Assembly: GCF_000745015.1 (NCBI RefSeq) | Contig: NZ_JQNA01000002.1 | Span: 1,736,001-1,800,000 of the forward strand | Source: Burkholderia sp. 9120 | GTDB lineage: Bacteria; Pseudomonadota; Gammaproteobacteria; Burkholderiales; Burkholderiaceae | Reading direction: 5' to 3' | DNA length: 64,000 nt | Part shown: positions 18,992 through 29,793 of the stretch, one piece after another | How the letters are laid out: every line of letters begins with the position of its first letter | Position numbering within the stretch: the stretch's first letter is position 1 | Notes under the pieces: model-generated | The model's database searches: none | Told to the model about the DNA's origin: nothing | Seen by the model: only the letters and a program-made list of their open reading frames with translations | Translations under genes and position numbers: made by a program

Positions 18992-19800
18992 AGAGAAACC
19001 CCCGCCGCTGAGTTACGTATCGCCACCCGCCGCCAGAACGCCTGCCGCGCGCGCGAGTCGGCGCTCATGGCGCTAATGCCGTCGCAATCGACATAACTCC
19101 CGCGCTGCGCTCGCGGAGCGCCTCGAACGAGCACGCAGAGGTCGACCGCAACGATCTTCGCCCATTGATCAACCGTGACCGCTGACGCTTCGATCGCGTC
19201 CAATCGGTCAGCTAGCCAGTACTTGATCCGCAAGCGCTCGACACCTTCGACCAACGGTTGCGCGGATCCCGCCTTGCCATTGCCCTCGCAATAGAGCTCC
19301 GGCTCCCCGGTCGAACCACTGACTCGCGCGAAATACCGGTTCACGACCGGGACACCGCGGTCACCGAGCGCCGCGTTGGTGGCGGTCACGGCTTGTCCGA
19401 GGCAGTCGGTGGTTTGCCCGGCCGCCGATGGCCACGTCGAGATGTTGTCTCCAACATACCGAACCACGACACCGTCCGAGCGGCTGGACAGCGTCTCGCA
19501 GACGGGGTTGTCGTCAGAGGCCGTCGGCCGGCCGCCCGAGCATCCGAATATCGGCGGAGGATTGGCGTAACGTACGACGTCCGCGGGCACGAAGCCGGCC
19601 ATTTGCAGTTGCTGCCCGATCAAGGTCAGCGCGGTCAACCCGGCTTCGCGAATCCGCGCCGAGTCGCTGGCCTGTTCGAACGCCGCCCTCTGCGCTGTAT
19701 AGAGCGAAACCGCGCCCGCAGTCACGAGCAAGCCCAATGCGATGGCGATCACGAATTCCACCAGCGTATGGCCGCGAGCAGAAACCGAACGCGCCATCAT
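18988..19800 (-). CDS. pilW: Minor pilin PilW-like
   Basis: A roughly 270-residue minor pilin. The prepilin motif is ARGHTLVEFVIAIALGLLV, with Glu at +5. The body matches PilW by length and by the segment LTLIGQQLQMAGFVP, typical of its first helix end. The stop codon of pilV overlaps its ATG (ATGA at 19797-19800). A longer reading frame upstream would overlap pilV completely and is discarded. It acts in the inner-membrane pilus-initiation complex. Confidence 0.87.
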   Translation of the reverse strand: MMARSVSARGHTLVEFVIAIALGLLVTAGAVSLYTAQRAAFEQASDSARIREAGLTALTLIGQQLQMAGFVPADVVRYANPPPIFGCSGGRPTASDDNPVCETLSSRSDGVVVRYVGDNISTWPSAAGQTTDCLGQAVTATNAALGDRGVPVVNRYFARVSGSTGEPELYCEGNGKAGSAQPLVEGVERLRIKYWLADRLDAIEASAVTVDQWAKIVAVDLCVLVRGAPRAQRGSYVDCDGISAMSADSRARQAFWRRVAIRNSAAGVSL

Positions 19801-20243
19801 TCCGCGAACGCCAATGCGACGCATGAGAGGCCGGCGGGAACATCCACTCCGCCACAAGACTCGGGTTTGTCGATGATATTGTCGGCAGGCGGCATGTTGA
19901 GCGGGGCCACCCACGTCACACGCGCAGCGGACAGCCCGCCGCTTGCTTCCACCGACACCTGGCCATGCGGCAACAGCACCGCCGCTCGCGCGTTCCATTG
20001 CCTAATCACGGCATCGCTCGCGGTAGGTGCGTACATGGCCTCCGCGACCGAATCGGCAATCCACGCCGCGTGCTCGCGCTGTGCCGTCGCGTGCGCTTCG
20101 CGAGCGGTCCACAGTTGACCGGCGATTAACCCGAGCGCCGTCACCGCCATCAACGAAATCGCCAGCATGACTTCGATTAGCGAGCTGCCGTCGCATGCCA
20201 ATGCGCGATGGCGCGGCCAGGGCCTCAGTGAAAGCCGCCTCAC
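19797..20243 (-). CDS. pilV: Minor pilin PilV-like
   Basis: A 148-residue minor pilin with the prepilin motif ACDGSSLIEVMLAISLMAV (cleavage after Gly, Glu at +5). A GTG at 20243 overlaps the fimT stop as GTGA, the same 4-base coupling found at the next two junctions, so I prefer this start over an ATG at 20315 that would overlap fimT by 76 bases. The segment YAPTASDAVIRQWNARAAVLLP is in the usual PilV region. Together with FimT, PilW and PilX it forms the priming set of minor pilins. Confidence 0.83.
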   Translation of the reverse strand: MRRLSLRPWPRHRALACDGSSLIEVMLAISLMAVTALGLIAGQLWTAREAHATAQREHAAWIADSVAEAMYAPTASDAVIRQWNARAAVLLPHGQVSVEASGGLSAARVTWVAPLNMPPADNIIDKPESCGGVDVPAGLSCVALAFAE

Positions 20244-20821
20244 GACACGGCTCCGCAAGCACCCTGAACAATCCGCACGCGTCCCCCGGCGGCGATATGG
20301 ATACAGCGTCGCCACGCGTTCCCCTGAGTTGCTCCTGAAGATACGCGCGGGGCGATTTCGAAACTGCGAAACGTGCCGATCAATTGCCCCGCCGGCGGCG
20401 TGAACGTGAGATTTGTCTGCGTCCCGCTGATGCTTACCGCACTTAACGAAGGATGCGCGCGCAAAAGCGTAAGCGTGCCGCCGCGCTCTGCCATGACGGC
20501 CCAGCCACAGGACCAGTCAGCAACGCCGTTGGCGCAAGCTTGCCCCGCGACAAGACACCGGCGTGCGGCGTCGACCCGGCAGACGGTAATACGTGTCCCG
20601 CGACGCAGCGCTTCGCTGCGCGCGTAGGCAAAGGTCGAGGCAAGCGCTTTCGCGCGGGCGTCGATCTGATCCCGCACGTGCCAGGCGACGAACGACGGCG
20701 TCGTCAGCACGGCGACGACAGCAAGTAGCGCAACCACGGCCAGCGTTTCGACGAGCGTAAAGCCGCCGGATGGCGGTCGACAGACGGCGTCCTGTTTCAT
20801 CTGCATCCCTGATCGTTGCAA
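20240..20821 (-). CDS. fimT: FimT/GspH-type minor pseudopilin
   Basis: A 193-residue pseudopilin, first gene of the minor pilin operon. The class III signal GGFTLVETLAVVALLAVV is followed by the GspH/FimT domain with RSEALRRGTRITVCR, a conserved family stretch, and DWSCGWAVM. FimT homologues take part in pilus assembly and in some bacteria in DNA uptake. An alternative ATG at 20806 is possible. Confidence 0.87.
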   Translation of the reverse strand: MQRSGMQMKQDAVCRPPSGGFTLVETLAVVALLAVVAVLTTPSFVAWHVRDQIDARAKALASTFAYARSEALRRGTRITVCRVDAARRCLVAGQACANGVADWSCGWAVMAERGGTLTLLRAHPSLSAVSISGTQTNLTFTPPAGQLIGTFRSFEIAPRVSSGATQGNAWRRCIHIAAGGRVRIVQGACGAVS

Positions 20822-21003
20822 AGAATGCAGCCAATCTAGCGGTTCGCAAACGGCTCAACAATCGGCCGAATGGCCAGGTGGCACTCAGACGCTATCGCGC
20901 GCAAAAATGCACGCGTCGAACCATAACGGAGCGGGAGCAACCAATGTGCGAATCAACGCGGAGAAAAACGGATACTCGAACGCAACACGCGGCGCGGCCG
21001 CGA

Positions 21004-21486
21004 TCAGCGCTTGCGGGGAGGCTTGGGAGGAGAAGAGGCGCGGCGAAATTCTTCGATTACGTCTTCGAACTCAGAGACGTCTTCAAAGCGCCGGTAAACG
21101 GAGGCAAAACGAACGTAGGCAATCGTATCGAGCTCGCGCAACTCGTTCATGACGAGTTCGCCGAGGCGCTCACTACGCACCTCACGCTCGCCGCTACCGA
21201 GCAACTGATACTCGATGCGGGCGACGGCCGCGTCGATCGCGTCCGCTGCGACCGGGCGCTTGCGCAGCGCCAGTTGCATGCTCGCGACGATCTTGCGGCG
21301 ATCGAATTCCGTGCGGCTACCGTCCTTCTTGACGACCGACGGCAACGCCAGCTCGACCCGCTCATACGTCGTGAAACGTTTGTCGCAGGCCGGGCAGCGG
21401 CGGCGCCGGCGAATCGTTGCGCCGTCTTCGGATACGCGCGAGTCGACAACCTGCGTATCGGCGTGACGGCAGAAGGGGCAGTGCAT
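21004..21486 (-). CDS. nrdR: Transcriptional repressor NrdR
   Basis: The nucleotide-sensing repressor of ribonucleotide reductase genes. At 160 residues it is near normal length. The N-terminal zinc ribbon is visible as MHCPFCRH and RCPACDKRF, followed by the ATP-cone domain ([20 protein letters not shown]). It lies 6 bases after glyA, the usual proteobacterial arrangement, and is probably co-transcribed with it. The C-terminal tail [10 protein letters not shown] is a variable basic extension. Confidence 0.96.
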   Translation of the reverse strand: MHCPFCRHADTQVVDSRVSEDGATIRRRRRCPACDKRFTTYERVELALPSVVKKDGSRTEFDRRKIVASMQLALRKRPVAADAIDAAVARIEYQLLGSGEREVRSERLGELVMNELRELDTIAYVRFASVYRRFEDVSEFEDVIEEFRRASSPPKPPRKR

Positions 21487-21492
21487 AACGGC

Positions 21493-22740
<1,248 letters not shown>

Positions 22741-23253
22741 ACGGATTCCGTTGAGTGTGTTCAGGTTGACCGGATCGTGCGCCGAATCTTGCGTAGAGGG
22801 TACGCAGCGCTGCTGGCGGCTGGGCCAGCCCTGACGTGGCGGATAGAGAGACGCCGCACACGCGAGGCAGGACAGCCACCGTCAGCGCAGATCAATGCGC
22901 GCGGATCACGGCTGCCCAGGCGAACGGCAAAACGGCACCCTGCGCTTCACGGTGGGTTGTTCCACCTTGAACCCGATTGCTTGAATCGGTTCTATCGCCA
23001 GTCACGCAGGGATGAGCGCGTTAGTTTATTGGAAGAGGATCGAATAGGCAACCGGCTACCGGTCGACGCCGGGCGTGCTCGAGAGGCCAGCCCAAGGGCC
23101 TCCGGGTGCGGTGTGCAAAGGTCTGAAGAAAACGCGCTGCAAGCCCGCTGCGCGTCCCTGCCACAGCCGCTCATGCGGCTGGTTCAGCCTTGCCGCAGCG
23201 CCGCATTGGAAGTAGGCTTGGGACCTTTCTCCTTTACCGACCAGGAAACTGCA
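22741..23253. other. Intergenic leader region of glyA and the divergent SDR gene
   Basis: A 513 bp spacer without a credible gene. A very long plus-strand reading frame crosses it but is an antisense artefact of glyA/nrdR fused in frame to the real SDR gene. I looked for a glycine riboswitch on the glyA side and did not see its conserved core. Confidence 0.4.
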
Positions 23254-24000
23254 ATGATCGTGTTCGTCACCGGAGCGTCCGCGGGATTCGGCGCCGCTAT
23301 CGCTCGCGCCTTCGTCAAGGGCGGCCATCGTGTCGTCGCCACCGCGCGCCGGAAGGACCGCCTTCAGGCGCTCGCCGACGAACTCGGCGACGCGCTTCTG
23401 CCCTACGAACTCGACGTACGCGACCGCGCGGCCGTCGAGGCGGTGCCCGCCGGACTGCCGGCGGATTTCGCCGAAATCGACGTGCTCGTCAATAACGCCG
23501 GCCTCGCGCTCGGCACCGAGCCGGCGCAAAAAGCGAGTCTGGACGCGTGGAACACCATGATCGAAACCAACTGCACGGGCCTCGTACAGGTTACGCACGC
23601 CTTGCTGCCCGGCATGGTGGAGCGCAATCGCGGTCACGTATTTAACCTGGGCTCGGCGGCCGGTAGCTGGCCGTACGCAGGCGGCAACGTTTACGGCGCC
23701 ACCAAGGCCTTTGTGCGCCAGTTCAGCCTGAACCTGCGCGCCGATCTGGCCGGCACCGCGCTGCGCGTCACCGACATCGAGCCGGGCCTGTGCGGCGGCA
23801 CCGAATTCTCGAACGTGCGTTTTCGCGGCGACGACGACAAAGCCGCGAAAATGTACGAAAACGTGCAACCGCTGACGCCCGAAGATATCGCCGACTCGAT
23901 CTACTGGATCGCCACCCGACCGGCCCACGTCAACATCAACACGATCGAACTCATGCCGGTGGCCCAATCGTTCTCCGCTTTGAGCGTTTATCGCGGCTGA
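23254..24000 (+). CDS. Short-chain dehydrogenase, YdfG-like 3-hydroxy acid dehydrogenase
   Basis: A 248-residue classical SDR. The cofactor motif is TGASAGFGAAIARAF, NNAGLALG marks the central strand, and the active site Ser...Tyr-x3-Lys is seen as NLGSAAGSWPYAGGNVYGATKAFV. The sequence, including VTDIEPGLCGGTEFSNVRF, matches YdfG (NADP-dependent 3-hydroxy acid/serine dehydrogenase). The start at 23254 follows AGGAA by 6 bases. Acts in the cytosol; the physiological substrate is uncertain. Confidence 0.88.
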   Translation: MIVFVTGASAGFGAAIARAFVKGGHRVVATARRKDRLQALADELGDALLPYELDVRDRAAVEAVPAGLPADFAEIDVLVNNAGLALGTEPAQKASLDAWNTMIETNCTGLVQVTHALLPGMVERNRGHVFNLGSAAGSWPYAGGNVYGATKAFVRQFSLNLRADLAGTALRVTDIEPGLCGGTEFSNVRFRGDDDKAAKMYENVQPLTPEDIADSIYWIATRPAHVNINTIELMPVAQSFSALSVYRG

Positions 24001-24067
24001 GCCCCGCCGGGCAAGGCGCACACTTTGAAACAGACCTCAAGGTATGCGTTCCGGTAAAATGCGCCGC

Positions 24068-24538
24068 ATGAATGAGTCGACCAGCCAGTCCGGCACCGAA
24101 ATTGGCTGCACGTGGTCCATCCGCGTGTACTACGAAGATACCGACGCCGGCGGCATCGTGTTTTACGCGAACTACCTGAAGTTTTTTGAGCGGGCGCGCA
24201 CCGAATGGCTGCGCGCGTGCGGCGTCGACCAGCGCCGGCTCGCGGATGAAACAGGCGCGATGTTTATCGTAAGCAGCACTGCGGTCGACTATCGGGCGCC
24301 GGCACGGCTCGACGATATCGTCAACGTCGTAAGCCGGATCGAACGGCTAGGCAGGGCTTCGGTCGACTTCGTGCAGGAGGCGTGGCGTGACGGCACGCTG
24401 CTTGCTACCGGTTCCATCCGGGTCGGCTGCGTCGATCGTATTGCGCTGCGGCCGGCCGCGATTCCTTCACCGGTTCTGGCCGCTTTGCGGCGCGGGCCGG
24501 CCGCGAGCAGCGGCGGCGTGTCAACGGACAACGACTGA
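24068..24538 (+). CDS. ybgC: Tol-Pal-associated acyl-CoA thioesterase YbgC
   Basis: A 156-residue hot-dog fold thioesterase, first gene of the tol-pal cluster. The N-terminal active-site motif YYEDTDAGGIVFYANYLKFF has the catalytic Asp. YbgC hydrolyses short-chain or malonyl-type acyl-CoA thioesters and associates with phospholipid synthesis enzymes at the membrane. The start at 24068 is chosen over 24044 because the homologous region begins soon after it. It precedes tolQ by 155 bp. Confidence 0.92.
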   Translation: MNESTSQSGTEIGCTWSIRVYYEDTDAGGIVFYANYLKFFERARTEWLRACGVDQRRLADETGAMFIVSSTAVDYRAPARLDDIVNVVSRIERLGRASVDFVQEAWRDGTLLATGSIRVGCVDRIALRPAAIPSPVLAALRRGPAASSGGVSTDND

Positions 24539-24693
24539 ATCCCGTTGTTACGGGGCCAGTGAACTCATATCGATCTAGCAACACAAAGCATGGTTCGGCT
24601 TGCAATCTCGCCGATGCTTCCGTTTTGCTCACGGCAAGCTTCGACTGACCTTGCAGCCGGACGCCCCCTTCCGGGACGTTAAAACGAACCTTT

Positions 24694-25371
24694 ATGAACA
24701 CTACACAAGATCTGTCGATCGTTTCACTCGTACTCAATGCGAGCCTGCTAGCGCAGGCCGTGATGGCGCTGCTGCTGTTGCTGTCGCTGTTGTCGTGGAC
24801 TTTCATTTTCCGCAAGTGGTTTGCGATCCGCCGGGCGCGCGCGCAAACTGAACGCTTCGAACGCGATTTCTGGTCGGGCGGCGACCTGCAGGCGCTGTAT
24901 CAAAGCGCGGCCAACAACCGCCATACGATCGGCGCGCTGGAACGCATTTTCGAGTCCGGCATGCGCGAATTCCTGAAGGGCAAGGAAAAACGCCTGAATG
25001 ACTCGGGCGCGATTCTCGACGGCGCACGGCGCGCCATGCGCGCTGCGTTCCAGCGTGAAATGGACGTGCTCGAAGCCAACCTCGCATTTCTCGCGTCGGT
25101 CGGTTCGGTCAGCCCGTATATCGGTCTGTTCGGCACGGTGTGGGGGATCATGAACGCGTTCCGCGGCCTCGCCAATGTGCAGCAGGCCACGCTGGCGAAC
25201 GTCGCGCCGGGTATCGCCGAAGCGCTGACCGCCACCGCGATCGGCCTGTTCGCCGCGATTCCGGCCGTGGTGGCCTATAACCGCTACGCGCACGACATCG
25301 ATCGTTTGGCGATCCGCTTCGAGACCTTCATCGAAGAGTTCTCGAACATTCTGCAGCGCCAGGCACAGTAA
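24694..25371 (+). CDS. tolQ: Tol-Pal system protein TolQ
   Basis: A 225-residue inner-membrane proton-channel subunit of the ExbB/TolQ/MotA family. It has three transmembrane helices (about residues 15-40, 130-155 and 165-195), with the conserved SPYIGLFGTVWGIMNAF and EALTATAIGLFAAIPAVVAYN segments. With TolR it uses the proton gradient to energise TolA during outer-membrane constriction at division. It is 7 bases upstream of tolR. Confidence 0.96.
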   Translation: MNTTQDLSIVSLVLNASLLAQAVMALLLLLSLLSWTFIFRKWFAIRRARAQTERFERDFWSGGDLQALYQSAANNRHTIGALERIFESGMREFLKGKEKRLNDSGAILDGARRAMRAAFQREMDVLEANLAFLASVGSVSPYIGLFGTVWGIMNAFRGLANVQQATLANVAPGIAEALTATAIGLFAAIPAVVAYNRYAHDIDRLAIRFETFIEEFSNILQRQAQ

Positions 25372-25378
25372 GGAGTCC

Positions 25379-25828
25379 ATGATGGCAGGCTCTCGTTCCT
25401 CCAGCATGCGCGGCAGCCGTCAGCGCCGCGCCATGGCCGACATCAACGTCGTGCCGTATATCGACGTGATGCTCGTGCTGCTCGTGATCTTCATGGTGAC
25501 TGCGCCGCTGGTCGCCCCGTCGATCGTCAATCTGCCCACCGTAGGCGGCGCCGCGCCGCAACAGCAAACGCCTCCCGTGATCGTGAACATCCGTGCGGAC
25601 GGCAACATGAGCGTCAAATACAAGGACGATTCCGGCGCGCAGCAGCAGGAAGACATGTCGAAGGCTGATCTGAAAGGCTTCATCGCCGATCGTGCGCAAG
25701 CGCATCCCGATCAGCCCGTCGTGATCGCCGCCGACAAGACCGTGAAGTACGAAGTCGTCATGAACGTGATGTCCGAACTGAAAGGCGAAGGCGTCAAACG
25801 TGTTGGATTGCTCGTCAAATCGCAATGA
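25379..25828 (+). CDS. tolR: Tol-Pal system protein TolR
   Basis: A 149-residue ExbD/TolR family protein with one transmembrane helix that carries the conserved proton-handling Asp in VVPYIDVMLVLLVIFMV, and a periplasmic domain. Two start codons (25379, 25382) are adjacent. Its stop overlaps the tolA ATG (ATGA), indicating coupling. It partners TolQ and TolA in the inner membrane. Confidence 0.95.
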   Translation: MMAGSRSSSMRGSRQRRAMADINVVPYIDVMLVLLVIFMVTAPLVAPSIVNLPTVGGAAPQQQTPPVIVNIRADGNMSVKYKDDSGAQQQEDMSKADLKGFIADRAQAHPDQPVVIAADKTVKYEVVMNVMSELKGEGVKRVGLLVKSQ

Positions 25829-26850
25829 TCCGCAAGAATCCCGACTACCCGCTCCAGCCACCGCGTGAACGCGGCACCTGGCGAGCCTTTGTGTTCGCGC
25901 TGGTGATGCACGCGTTGCTCGGGTTCTTCCTGTATCACGGCATTCAGTGGCAAAACAGTACGCCGGAAGGTGCGGAAGCCGAGTTGTGGACCGAAGTGCC
26001 GGATACGACCCTTCCGCGTCCCGTTCCGCCCCCGCCGCCCGTGCCGGTCGCCCCTGCCCCGCCGTTGCCGGACGAACAGGCCGACATCGCGCTGCAGGAA
26101 AAGAAACGCCAGCAGCAGGAAGCTGCTCGTCAGGCGCAACTGGCTGAGCAGTTGCGCCAGCAAAAGTTGCAGGCCCAGCAGGAAGCCGAGGCGAAACGGC
26201 AGCAGCAACTGGCCGCCGACCAGGCTGCGCAGCTTGCCGCGCAAAAGGCTGCGGCAGCGAAACAGAAGCAGCAGCAACAGCAACAGCAGCAGGCCGACAA
26301 GCTCAAGCAACAGCAACTGGCCGATCAGCAAAAGCAGCAGCAGAAAGAACAACAGCAACAGGAACAGCAGAAGCAGGCCGACGCTGACGCGGCGCAGAAG
26401 AAGGCCGATGCGCAGAAAGCGGCCAAGGCCAAGGCTCAGGCCGACGCTGCGGCGCAAGCGAAGAAGGTGGACTCGGAACGTCGCGCGCGTCTCGCACAGA
26501 TGATGCAAGGTTCGGCCGGCGGAACGGGCTCGACCGATGGGCTCGGAAAGAGCGGCACGGGTACGGGTTCGGGCGGCACGGCAACATCGCCGGGTTACGC
26601 GGACAAGGTCCGTCGTCTGGTTCTCCGGAATATCTCATGGTCCGGCGAAACGGAAGGTCTGGAAACCGTGATCACCGTGCGCTGTTCGCCGACGGGCACA
26701 TTGCTTGATGCCAGCGTGTTGCACAGCAGCGGCAACTCGGCGTGGGACGACGCGGCATTGCGAGCGGTTCAGCGTTCGAACCCGATGCCTCAGGACATCG
26801 ACGGCAAGACGCCAACCAGTTTCAAAATTACGTTGCGGCCGGCAGGTTGA
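25825..26850 (+). CDS. tolA: Cell envelope integrity protein TolA
   Basis: A 341-residue TolA. It has a short cytoplasmic start, a single membrane helix (about 20-40), a proline-rich linker, a long Gln/Ala/Lys-rich helical domain (about 85-225, with runs of glutamine), a Gly/Ser/Thr linker and a C-terminal globular domain (about 255-341) containing ISWSGETEGLETVITVRCSPTG. It links TolQR to Pal and TolB across the periplasm. The glutamine-rich repeats make the domain length prone to variation. Confidence 0.94.
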   Translation: MIRKNPDYPLQPPRERGTWRAFVFALVMHALLGFFLYHGIQWQNSTPEGAEAELWTEVPDTTLPRPVPPPPPVPVAPAPPLPDEQADIALQEKKRQQQEAARQAQLAEQLRQQKLQAQQEAEAKRQQQLAADQAAQLAAQKAAAAKQKQQQQQQQQADKLKQQQLADQQKQQQKEQQQQEQQKQADADAAQKKADAQKAAKAKAQADAAAQAKKVDSERRARLAQMMQGSAGGTGSTDGLGKSGTGTGSGGTATSPGYADKVRRLVLRNISWSGETEGLETVITVRCSPTGTLLDASVLHSSGNSAWDDAALRAVQRSNPMPQDIDGKTPTSFKITLRPAG

Positions 26851-26990
26851 TTTCAGCAGCATGACAGTCAGTTGACAGCAGACCTGGCGCCCCGCCCAGC
26901 GTGGCGCCATTCGGGAACGAATTAGTGCTTTCCGGGTCTGTCTGCTGTCGTGAAGTCTTAGTAAAACCGTTTTTGGGGAAACCATACAGC

Positions 26991-28283
26991 ATGAGTTTGA
27001 TGACCAAGCTAGGCCTGCGGACACTTGTAGCGTCGTGCCTGATCGCCGTCGGCGGTGCCGCCAACGCACAACTCAACGTCCTCGTGACAGGCGTCGGGTC
27101 AACCCAGTTTCCGATCGCAACGGCGAATTTCGCCAATGAAGCGAACTCGCCGCAACAGGTCAGCACGATCGTGCGCCAGGATCTGCAACGCAGCGGCAAG
27201 TTCACGAACATCGACGCGGGCGCCACGCCCGTCGCCGAAACCGATTCCGTCGACCTCGGCAGCTGGAAGGCCAAGGGCGCCAACGCATTCGTGTCGGGCA
27301 GCGTGAACCGCCTGCCGAACGGCCAGTACGAAGTGCGTTTCAAACTGTACGACACGGTCAAGGGCGAAAGCCTCGGCGGCCTCGTGCTCGTGAGCCCGGA
27401 AAGCGGCTTGCGCATGAGCGCGCATAAAGTTGCCGACTACATTTACGCCAAACTGATGGGCGGCCGCGGTGTGTTCGCTACGCGTCTGTCGTACGTGATC
27501 AAGACCGGCGGCCGTTACCAGTTGCAGATTTCCGATTCGGATGGCCAGGACGCGCACATCGCGCTGTCGAGCCCCGAGCCGATCATCTCGCCGGCCTGGT
27601 CGCCTGACGGCACCAAGGTTGCTTACGTATCGTTCGAAAAGAAGAAGCCGATCGTCTACATTCACGATCTGCCTACGGGCCGCCGTGTGGTCGTCTCGGA
27701 TCAGAAGGGCAACAACAGTGCGCCGGCCTGGTCGCCGGACGGCCGCACGCTGGCCGTCGCGCTCTCGCGCACCGGCAATACGCAGATTTTCGCCGTCAAT
27801 GCAGACGGCAGCGGCCTGCGCCGCCTCACGCAAGGCAGCTCGATCGACACCGAACCGTGCTTCTCTCCTGACGGCCAGTCGATCTATTTCACGAGCGACC
27901 GTGGCGGCCAACCGCAAATCTACAAGATGCCGGCAGCGGGCGAAAACGCCGGCGCCGCGCAACGCGTCACGTTCACGGGCAGCTATAACACCAGCCCGCG
28001 CATCAGCCCGGACGGCAAACAGCTCGCTTATATCTCGCGCGTCGGCGGCGGGTTCAAGCTTTATATCCAGGACCTGCAAGGCAACACTGCCACAGGCCTG
28101 ACGGACACGACACATGACGAATCGCCGAGCTTCGCGGCGAACGGTCAGTACATTCTTTACGCCACACAGGTGAACGGCCGTGGCGTGTTGGCCGCAGTAT
28201 CGACCGACGGTCGCACTCGGCAGGTCCTGTCCGTTCAGGGTGGCAGCGTACGCGAGCCATCCTGGGGCCCGTTTATGCAATAA
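26991..28283 (+). CDS. tolB: Tol-Pal system translocation protein TolB
   Basis: A 430-residue periplasmic protein. The signal peptide ([19 protein letters not shown]) is followed by the N-terminal TolB domain and a six-bladed beta-propeller of WD40-like repeats, recognisable by recurring PAWSPDG, CFSPDGQ and RISPDGK motifs. It binds Pal and TolA. The start at 26991 puts the signal peptide directly at the N-terminus; an upstream in-frame start at 26901 adds 30 residues not found in the family. Confidence 0.96.
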   Translation: MSLMTKLGLRTLVASCLIAVGGAANAQLNVLVTGVGSTQFPIATANFANEANSPQQVSTIVRQDLQRSGKFTNIDAGATPVAETDSVDLGSWKAKGANAFVSGSVNRLPNGQYEVRFKLYDTVKGESLGGLVLVSPESGLRMSAHKVADYIYAKLMGGRGVFATRLSYVIKTGGRYQLQISDSDGQDAHIALSSPEPIISPAWSPDGTKVAYVSFEKKKPIVYIHDLPTGRRVVVSDQKGNNSAPAWSPDGRTLAVALSRTGNTQIFAVNADGSGLRRLTQGSSIDTEPCFSPDGQSIYFTSDRGGQPQIYKMPAAGENAGAAQRVTFTGSYNTSPRISPDGKQLAYISRVGGGFKLYIQDLQGNTATGLTDTTHDESPSFAANGQYILYATQVNGRGVLAAVSTDGRTRQVLSVQGGSVREPSWGPFMQ

Positions 28284-28315
28284 CGTTGATGCAATAACAC
28301 AAGGAGAGTAACCAA

Positions 28316-28825
28316 ATGATGTCCAAACTTCGTTTCGCCTTTGCCGTATTGATGGTCGGTGCACTGGCCGCGTGTCACTCGGGCGTCAAGCTCGACGAAA
28401 ACGCTAACAAGGGTGGTGCAGTCTCGACGCAGCCGAACCCGACCGATGTCGCACAGGTCAACGTCGATCCGCTGAACGATCCGAACAGCCCGCTGGCCAA
28501 ACGCAGCATTTACTTCGACTTCGACAGCTACTCGGTCAAAGACGACTACCAATCGCTGCTGCAACAACACGCGCAATACCTGAAGAGCCATCCGCAACGT
28601 CACGTCCTGATCCAGGGCAACACCGACGAACGCGGCACGAGCGAGTACAACCTGGCACTCGGCCAGAAGCGTGCTGAAGCGGTGCGCCGTTCGCTGTCGT
28701 TGATGGGCGTGACGGACTCGCAAATGGAAGCCGTGAGCCTGGGCAAGGAAAAGCCGCAAGCTACGGGTCATGACGAATCGTCGTGGGCACAAAACCGCCG
28801 CGCCGACCTCGTGTACCAACAGTAA
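28316..28825 (+). CDS. pal: Peptidoglycan-associated lipoprotein Pal
   Basis: A 169-residue outer-membrane lipoprotein. The lipobox is GALAAC near residue 21, followed by a disordered linker and an OmpA-like peptidoglycan-binding domain with the signature GNTDERGTSEYNLALGQKRA. It anchors the outer membrane to peptidoglycan and is the target of TolB. An RBS (AAGGAG) is seen about 10 bases upstream of the start. Confidence 0.96.
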   Translation: MMSKLRFAFAVLMVGALAACHSGVKLDENANKGGAVSTQPNPTDVAQVNVDPLNDPNSPLAKRSIYFDFDSYSVKDDYQSLLQQHAQYLKSHPQRHVLIQGNTDERGTSEYNLALGQKRAEAVRRSLSLMGVTDSQMEAVSLGKEKPQATGHDESSWAQNRRADLVYQQ

Positions 28826-28835
28826 GTAACGGGTG

Positions 28836-29594
28836 ATGAGCCGAATGACGCATCGTTTCTCCTGGCTGCGGTTTGCCGCAGCGGCCTGTGTCGCAGGCAC
28901 CGCCTTCGTGACGGTGCCCGCGCATGCGGGCATCTTCGACGACGATCAGGCCCGTCAGGCCATTCTCGATCTGCGTTCGAAGACCGATAGCCTGTCGAGC
29001 CAGTTGTCGGCCGCACAGCGTACGATCCTCGATCAGTCCAACCGTCTCGACCAGCTCAACCAGCAGGTCGCTACGCTGCGTGGACAGAACGAGGACATGG
29101 GCAACCAGCTCACCACGCTGCAAAAACAGCAGAAGGACTACTACACCGATCTGGACACGCGGCTGAAGAAATTCGAGCCGCAGCAACAGACGGTGGACGG
29201 CGTCCAGGGTGAGGTTCAGCCGGGTGAAACCGATTCGTTCAACGCGGCTTCGCAGCAGTTCCGTGGTGGCGATTTCAAGAATGCGGCGGCGTCGTTCCGC
29301 ACTTTCATCTCCAAGTATCCGAACAGTCCTTACCAGCCGACCGCGCAGTACTGGCTCGGCAACGCGCTGTATGCATTGCGCGACTACAAGGGTTCGACGG
29401 CGACCTGGCAGGGTGTGGTGAAGAACTACCCGCAGCATCCGCGTGCGCCGGATTCACTGATGGCGATTGCGAACAATCAGCTCGAGCAAGGTCAGAAGGC
29501 TGCGGCCAAGAAGACGCTGGAGCAGATCGTGGCGCAATACAGCGGCTCGGACGTCGCTCAGTCGGCTCAGAGCAAGCTGTCGCAGATCAAGTAG
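28836..29594 (+). CDS. cpoB: Cell division coordinator CpoB (YbgF)
   Basis: A 252-residue periplasmic protein, last gene of the tol-pal operon. After the signal peptide (AACVAGTAFVTVPAHA) come a coiled-coil trimerisation region (about 35-110, LSSQLSAAQRTILDQSNRL) and a C-terminal TPR domain (about 130-250) with FKNAAASFRTFISKYPNSPY. CpoB couples Tol function to PBP1B-driven peptidoglycan synthesis at division. Start codons at 28833 (GTG), 28836 and 28845 are possible. Confidence 0.92.
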   Translation: MSRMTHRFSWLRFAAAACVAGTAFVTVPAHAGIFDDDQARQAILDLRSKTDSLSSQLSAAQRTILDQSNRLDQLNQQVATLRGQNEDMGNQLTTLQKQQKDYYTDLDTRLKKFEPQQQTVDGVQGEVQPGETDSFNAASQQFRGGDFKNAAASFRTFISKYPNSPYQPTAQYWLGNALYALRDYKGSTATWQGVVKNYPQHPRAPDSLMAIANNQLEQGQKAAAKKTLEQIVAQYSGSDVAQSAQSKLSQIK

Positions 29595-29676
29595 TTCTGA
29601 TGGTTGTGTTGCAGGTAGTAATCGCAGGCAGTAACGCGCAGTGTCCGACGTCATAGTCACGCGCGCCTCTCGCTGG

Positions 29677-29704
29677 AAAGCCCGGGTAGCGATACCCGGG
29701 CTTT
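29677..29704 (+). terminator. Rho-independent terminator of the tol-pal operon
   Basis: A perfect 12-bp stem (AAAGCCCGGGTA / TACCCGGGCTTT) with a 4-base loop, followed by T residues, 83 bp after the cpoB stop. Confidence 0.9.
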
Positions 29705-29749
29705 TCACTATCTGAGTGAAGTAGCGGTAGCCGAATGGGTCACTACGGG

Positions 29750-29779
29750 TTGACAGCCCGCCAAGGCTATCGCTATAAT
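29750..29779 (+). promoter_or_regulatory. Sigma-70 promoter of tRNA-Lys
   Basis: TTGACA (29750-29755) and TATAAT (29774-29779) are both perfect consensus hexamers separated by 18 bases, 14 bases before the tRNA 5' end. Confidence 0.9.
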
Positions 29780-29793
29780 CTCGCTTCTCTTTT

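Noticed and set aside
22741..23253. Possible glycine riboswitch upstream of glyA
   Set aside because: The conserved core sequences were not found on either strand of the leader.
25711..26508. Leucine-rich minus-strand frame opposite tolA
   Set aside because: The Leu runs are the antisense reading of the CAG-rich Gln repeats of TolA; no independent evidence of coding.
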